From NCBI GenBank assembly GCA_030613745.1, contig JAUWLK010000077.1:1-10178 (forward strand): a DNA stretch of 10,178 nucleotides. The letters are read 5' to 3'. Shown here in pieces: positions 7,177-10,178 of the stretch (within the stretch, counting starts at the first letter, position 1; every line of letters starts with the position of its first letter). Position numbers and translations under genes: made by a program. The notes under the pieces were generated by a model. The model was not told where the DNA came from, made no database searches, and saw only the letters and a list, made by a program, of their open reading frames with translations. This DNA comes from Flavobacteriaceae bacterium. GTDB lineage: Bacteria; Bacteroidota; Bacteroidia; Flavobacteriales; Flavobacteriaceae.

Positions 7177-8661
7177 TTATTGAGGAATTGCATCTTGTTT
7201 TTCTTTAGGTCTAATTACCAACCTATCATAAACGGTCAAAGCTAATATGGTAACAATACCAATTCCTACAATAACGTACCAAATTTTATTTGGTTGGTAG
7301 TTATCCCAAATCATTTGAGTCATTTCAACTTCAGACATTCCTAATTTTTCAGATGCAGAAGCAAAAAAGTCATTTTTAGTAAATTCCTTTGTTACTTCCG
7401 GCATTTGTATTCCGCGATTGGTCATTTCAGTTTGTAGTAAGGTTAATTTATCAGACCAAGCTTGATATAAGTTACCAGATACTAATGTTGTTAGAAGGTT
7501 CCCTAAAAATATTGGTAAAAAATAAGTACCCATATATAATGCTTCTTTTCCTTTAGGAGATATTAAAGCAATAAATGAAGAAAATGTTGGATTGGTCATC
7601 ATTTCGCCAATAGCGAAAATTACTATACCTAAAATTGTATAAAAACCATTACCTGTGTAAAATGTAATTCCTATACCTATTGCAGCAATTATAAATCCAG
7701 TAATCATTGCGCTAACATGACGCATTCTTAATACAAAGTAGGATACTATTAATTGAAATACAATGATTGATCCTGCATCAATATTAACTAACATTTCTGG
7801 ATTAACTGAATCACCACCTCCACTCATAAAACTTGCTAGCCATGGAGATACACCAGCAATAGAATCGTGTAACGCTTTTGTATTTACCCAATCTTCAATA
7901 AACGTTGGAAGTGTATAGAACAGTTGATTAAACATTGTCCAGAAACCAACCATAATAACTAACAATACAGAAAGTCTACTATCTTTTACAGCTTCCCACA
8001 TATTTTTTAGTGAGCTACCTAATGCTTCCTTTAAAGTTTCAGTGTTTTTTACTCTGTCTTTTTCTTTATAAAATATTAGAAGAATAACTAAATTTATTGC
8101 AATTACAATAGCTGCTTGTAAGAAAACTATTTTCCAACCATATTGGGTTCTTAAAGTAGACGAAAATGCAGGACCAATAAAGCCACCAATATTTACCATC
8201 ATATAAAAAATACCAAAACCCAATGTAGAGTTTGATTCATCAGTATTTTTTGTTATAATAGCTGAAGCAACTGGTTTAAACATAGCCGCACCTACTGCAA
8301 CCCATAAAAACACAATAAATACCATTGTAAAGGATGTTACTTCTCCCATTACATAATATCCAGAAATTAACAACAGATAAGCAATTATTAAGGATAGTTT
8401 GTAACCTATTTTATCTGCAATTACTCCCGTAATCATAGGTAACAAATACAAAATAGCGGTTACAATACCCATTATTTGCCCTTTTTCAATATGTGAAAAA
8501 CCAAGTCCTCCTTCATCTGTGGAACCTGTTAGGTAAAGCGCTAAAACAGCAAATAAGCCATACCAAGCCCAGCGTTCAAAAAGCTCCATAATACTTGCAA
8601 TACGGAAATTTTTATTGTAGGATTTCATTACACCAAAAAACGATTTCTTTTCTGTACTCAT
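7177..8661 (-). CDS. Divergent POT-like MFS transporter
   Basis: A 494-residue, roughly 12-helix MFS protein related to POT transporters but clearly off the main branch. The TM1 motif is ELFERWAWYG (26-35): ExxER is kept, but the usual FxYYG becomes WxWYG. The TM4 lysine survives (FKP, K129), as does a FYMMVNIGG motif (152-160). The TM7 motif reads FWTMFNQ (240-246), with N245 where its neighbours have the glutamate linked to proton coupling, and the TM10 motif is GEMMTNPTFSSF rather than GELxxSPxGLS. There is no HA/HB pair. A polar loop of about 59 residues (400-458) precedes the last helix and would face the periplasm on the standard topology. Substrate is uncertain: a peptide or another small molecule; placement among peptide transporters favours the former. 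Only 14 bases separate it from the next gene, while a hairpin lies upstream of its ATG. Confidence 0.85.
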   Translation of the reverse strand: MSTEKKSFFGVMKSYNKNFRIASIMELFERWAWYGLFAVLALYLTGSTDEGGLGFSHIEKGQIMGIVTAILYLLPMITGVIADKIGYKLSLIIAYLLLISGYYVMGEVTSFTMVFIVFLWVAVGAAMFKPVASAIITKNTDESNSTLGFGIFYMMVNIGGFIGPAFSSTLRTQYGWKIVFLQAAIVIAINLVILLIFYKEKDRVKNTETLKEALGSSLKNMWEAVKDSRLSVLLVIMVGFWTMFNQLFYTLPTFIEDWVNTKALHDSIAGVSPWLASFMSGGGDSVNPEMLVNIDAGSIIVFQLIVSYFVLRMRHVSAMITGFIIAAIGIGITFYTGNGFYTILGIVIFAIGEMMTNPTFSSFIALISPKGKEALYMGTYFLPIFLGNLLTTLVSGNLYQAWSDKLTLLQTEMTNRGIQMPEVTKEFTKNDFFASASEKLGMSEVEMTQMIWDNYQPNKIWYVIVGIGIVTILALTVYDRLVIRPKEKQDAIPQ

Positions 8662-8682
8662 AGTTAAATTGTATTTAAAATA

Positions 8683-8715
8683 TAAACCCTGCTAAATATT
8701 TTTTAGCAGGGTTTA
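8683..8715 (-). terminator. Intercistronic hairpin, terminator or mRNA-processing element
   Basis: A perfect 14-bp inverted repeat: TAAACCCTGCTAAA (8683-8696) and TTTAGCAGGGTTTA (8702-8715), loop of 5. It starts 32 bases after the stop of the upstream transporter gene and ends 21 bases before the next ATG (8661). The minus-strand continuation TATTTTAAATAC is T-rich but lacks an uninterrupted T-tract. I see no good TAnnTTTG box in the short stretch left, so partial termination or 3'-end stabilisation, giving unequal expression within one operon, is plausible. Confidence 0.72.
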
Positions 8716-8746
8716 ATAAGTTATTTATTTTAATGTGTTCATATTG

Positions 8747-10178
8747 TTAATGGATCCCTTTCATTGATTTGTTTAAGAAAGGAGAAAGTATCACCAAACA
8801 GACACCTGAACCTAACATTAACATTGTAATAAAAGGATATAATTCAAAATCATACTTATGTAAAATACTTTCCATCATTCCTGCCAAATAATTACCTGCA
8901 GCAAAACTTGCCATCCATAATCCCATAACTACTGAAACCAGTTTTCGAGGTGCTAATTTCGTTATCATAGAAAGGCCGATAGGTGATAACATCAATTCAC
9001 CTAAGGTCAAAACTACATATACAACAACTAGCCACCATGGAGAAACCAAATTACCTCCATCAGCTGCATTACTTGCTTGTGTCATAATCCAGAATGCAGC
9101 AGCTCCTAAAAACAGACCTATAGCAAACTTAATTGGAGTTCGTGGGTTGAATTTCATAGCATCTAACTTTAACCACATAATTGAAAATATTGGTGCAAAA
9201 ATTAGAATTGCTATTGGGTTAATATTTTGAAACCATGTTGCAGGCATATCCCAACCAAAAATTAATCTATCCGTATTCTCTTTTGCAAATAAATTCATTG
9301 TACCTCCGGCCTGTTCAAAACCAGCCCAGAAAGCAATATTAAAGAAAGCCAAAACTAAGATCACGATCATACGACTCCATTCGGCAGAACCGCTTGTTCC
9401 GTTATAAATGATATATCCCAAACCAATAAAACCGACAATAAAACCGATATAGGTAAGTGTGCTTGCTACACTGTCGGGTAACATTCCCCATAGATAAACA
9501 ATTGCTAAAGTTGCAATTATTAATGATATAGCATATACTATAATATCGCGCCAGTCTTTTGAGTCTAAAACCAATTTCCCTTCAGGTGTATTTGGAGGCA
9601 AACCCTTATCTTCTAAAGTTGCCTCTCTTGCTTTCATCCATAAAACTCCTATGATCATACCAATACCAGCGGCTAAATATCCATAACCCCAATCAACATT
9701 CTCACCTAAAGCACCTGCAATAAAAGGCCCTAATATTGCACCGAGGTTAATTCCCATATAGAAAATATTGAATGCAGAATCTTTCCTAGGATCATTATCA
9801 TCATAGAAATCTCCTACAATAGTTGATATATTTGGTTTAAAGAATCCATTACCAATAATCAAAACACCTAAGCCAAAATTAAATACAAAAAGACGTGTAA
9901 CAGGATCTAATGAATGTGCTAAAAAAGCACTGGCGGCAAGTAAAAACTGACCTACGGCCATTACTAACCCACCTATGTAAACAGTTTTTCTTTTACCTAA
10001 GAATTTATCTGCAACCCAACCACCAAGTATAGGAGTCAAATAAACCAATCCGGTAAAAATGGCATACATTGTAAGTGATTCTTCTCGACTTAATCCGAAT
10101 CCTCCTTTAGCCAATTCGGCAGTAAGATATAAAGTCAATAAAGCACGCATTCCATAGTAACTAAATCGTTCCCACATT
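8747..10178 (-). CDS. Proton-coupled oligopeptide transporter (POT/PTR2), 14-helix form, 5' end cut by window
   Basis: A peptide:proton symporter of the inner membrane, 476 residues of which are visible. The ATG at the window edge is not the start: it is the methionine of the conserved (TE)MWERFSYYG motif, which lies about 28-30 residues into the paralogues, so some 30 residues are missing. Other motifs in visible numbering: GGWVAD (52-57), FKPN with K114, FYMGINLG (139-146), FWAGFEQ (283-289, E288) and GELMLSPIGLSMITKLAP near TM10. Two extra helices between TM6 and TM7 (about 209-233 and 239-260) are HA/HB, giving the standard bacterial 14-helix layout. The TM7-TM8 link is short (about 30 residues), unlike the 3900-5747 paralogue. 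It is the most upstream visible gene of the transporter run and is followed by a stable hairpin; the operon promoter lies outside the window. Confidence 0.93.
   Translation of the reverse strand, partial: MWERFSYYGMRALLTLYLTAELAKGGFGLSREESLTMYAIFTGLVYLTPILGGWVADKFLGKRKTVYIGGLVMAVGQFLLAASAFLAHSLDPVTRLFVFNFGLGVLIIGNGFFKPNISTIVGDFYDDNDPRKDSAFNIFYMGINLGAILGPFIAGALGENVDWGYGYLAAGIGMIIGVLWMKAREATLEDKGLPPNTPEGKLVLDSKDWRDIIVYAISLIIATLAIVYLWGMLPDSVASTLTYIGFIVGFIGLGYIIYNGTSGSAEWSRMIVILVLAFFNIAFWAGFEQAGGTMNLFAKENTDRLIFGWDMPATWFQNINPIAILIFAPIFSIMWLKLDAMKFNPRTPIKFAIGLFLGAAAFWIMTQASNAADGGNLVSPWWLVVVYVVLTLGELMLSPIGLSMITKLAPRKLVSVVMGLWMASFAAGNYLAGMMESILHKYDFELYPFITMLMLGSGVCLVILSPFLNKSMKGIH

Noticed and set aside
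3900..10178. Possible recent gene amplification leaving near-identical transporter copies
   Set aside because: The proteins differ throughout except at family motifs, so the duplications are old; only short stretches such as the ERFSYYG codons look alike in DNA.
1..10178. CRISPR array, tRNA/rRNA genes, insertion sequences, phage or defence genes
   Set aside because: No spaced direct repeats, cloverleaf-like sequences, transposase or integrase frames, or known defence domains were found on either strand.

Overview
The window is AT-rich and densely coding, with hardly any recognisable Shine-Dalgarno sequences. It carries upstream elements resembling the Bacteroidota promoter (TAnnTTTG-like -7 boxes), and its protein families (PolB-type exonuclease, Uup-like ABC-F, secreted thioredoxin, stacked POT transporters) are typical of Flavobacteriia. 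I infer a marine or host-associated member of Flavobacteriaceae; no species can be named from the sequence.

Layout. Bases 1-315 (+) hold the 3' end of a predicted 3'-5' exonuclease related to the PolB exonuclease domain. Everything else is on the minus strand. A small membrane-anchored cytochrome c'/c556-like protein (373-843) has its own promoter. A Uup-type ABC-F ATPase (1054-2910) and a secreted thioredoxin-fold protein (3035-3577) follow, separated by a strong rho-independent terminator (2984-3016). The 322-base gap 3578-3899 holds the thioredoxin promoter and a cluster of GC-richer hairpins with a shared 11-base word, probably a repetitive intergenic element that also terminates the next operon.

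Bases 3900-10178 are a run of four consecutive peptide-transporter-type MFS genes, all read leftward. The first transcribed is an ordinary 14-helix POT transporter, cut by the window end (8747-10178). A 14-bp hairpin follows (8683-8715), then a divergent POT-like MFS protein (7177-8661), a short 12-helix POT (5783-7162) and an enlarged POT with about 89 extra residues (3900-5747). The last three are 14 and 35 bases apart and look co-transcribed. Together they suggest uptake of di- and tripeptides across the inner membrane by an organism that feeds on protein.

I see no defence system, CRISPR array, integrase, IS element, tRNA or rRNA. The most interesting content is the architectural diversity of the four stacked transporters (12, 12, 14 and about 16 predicted helices), the loss of the TM7 glutamate in one of them, and the composite hairpin element. 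None of these amounts to a demonstrated new system.
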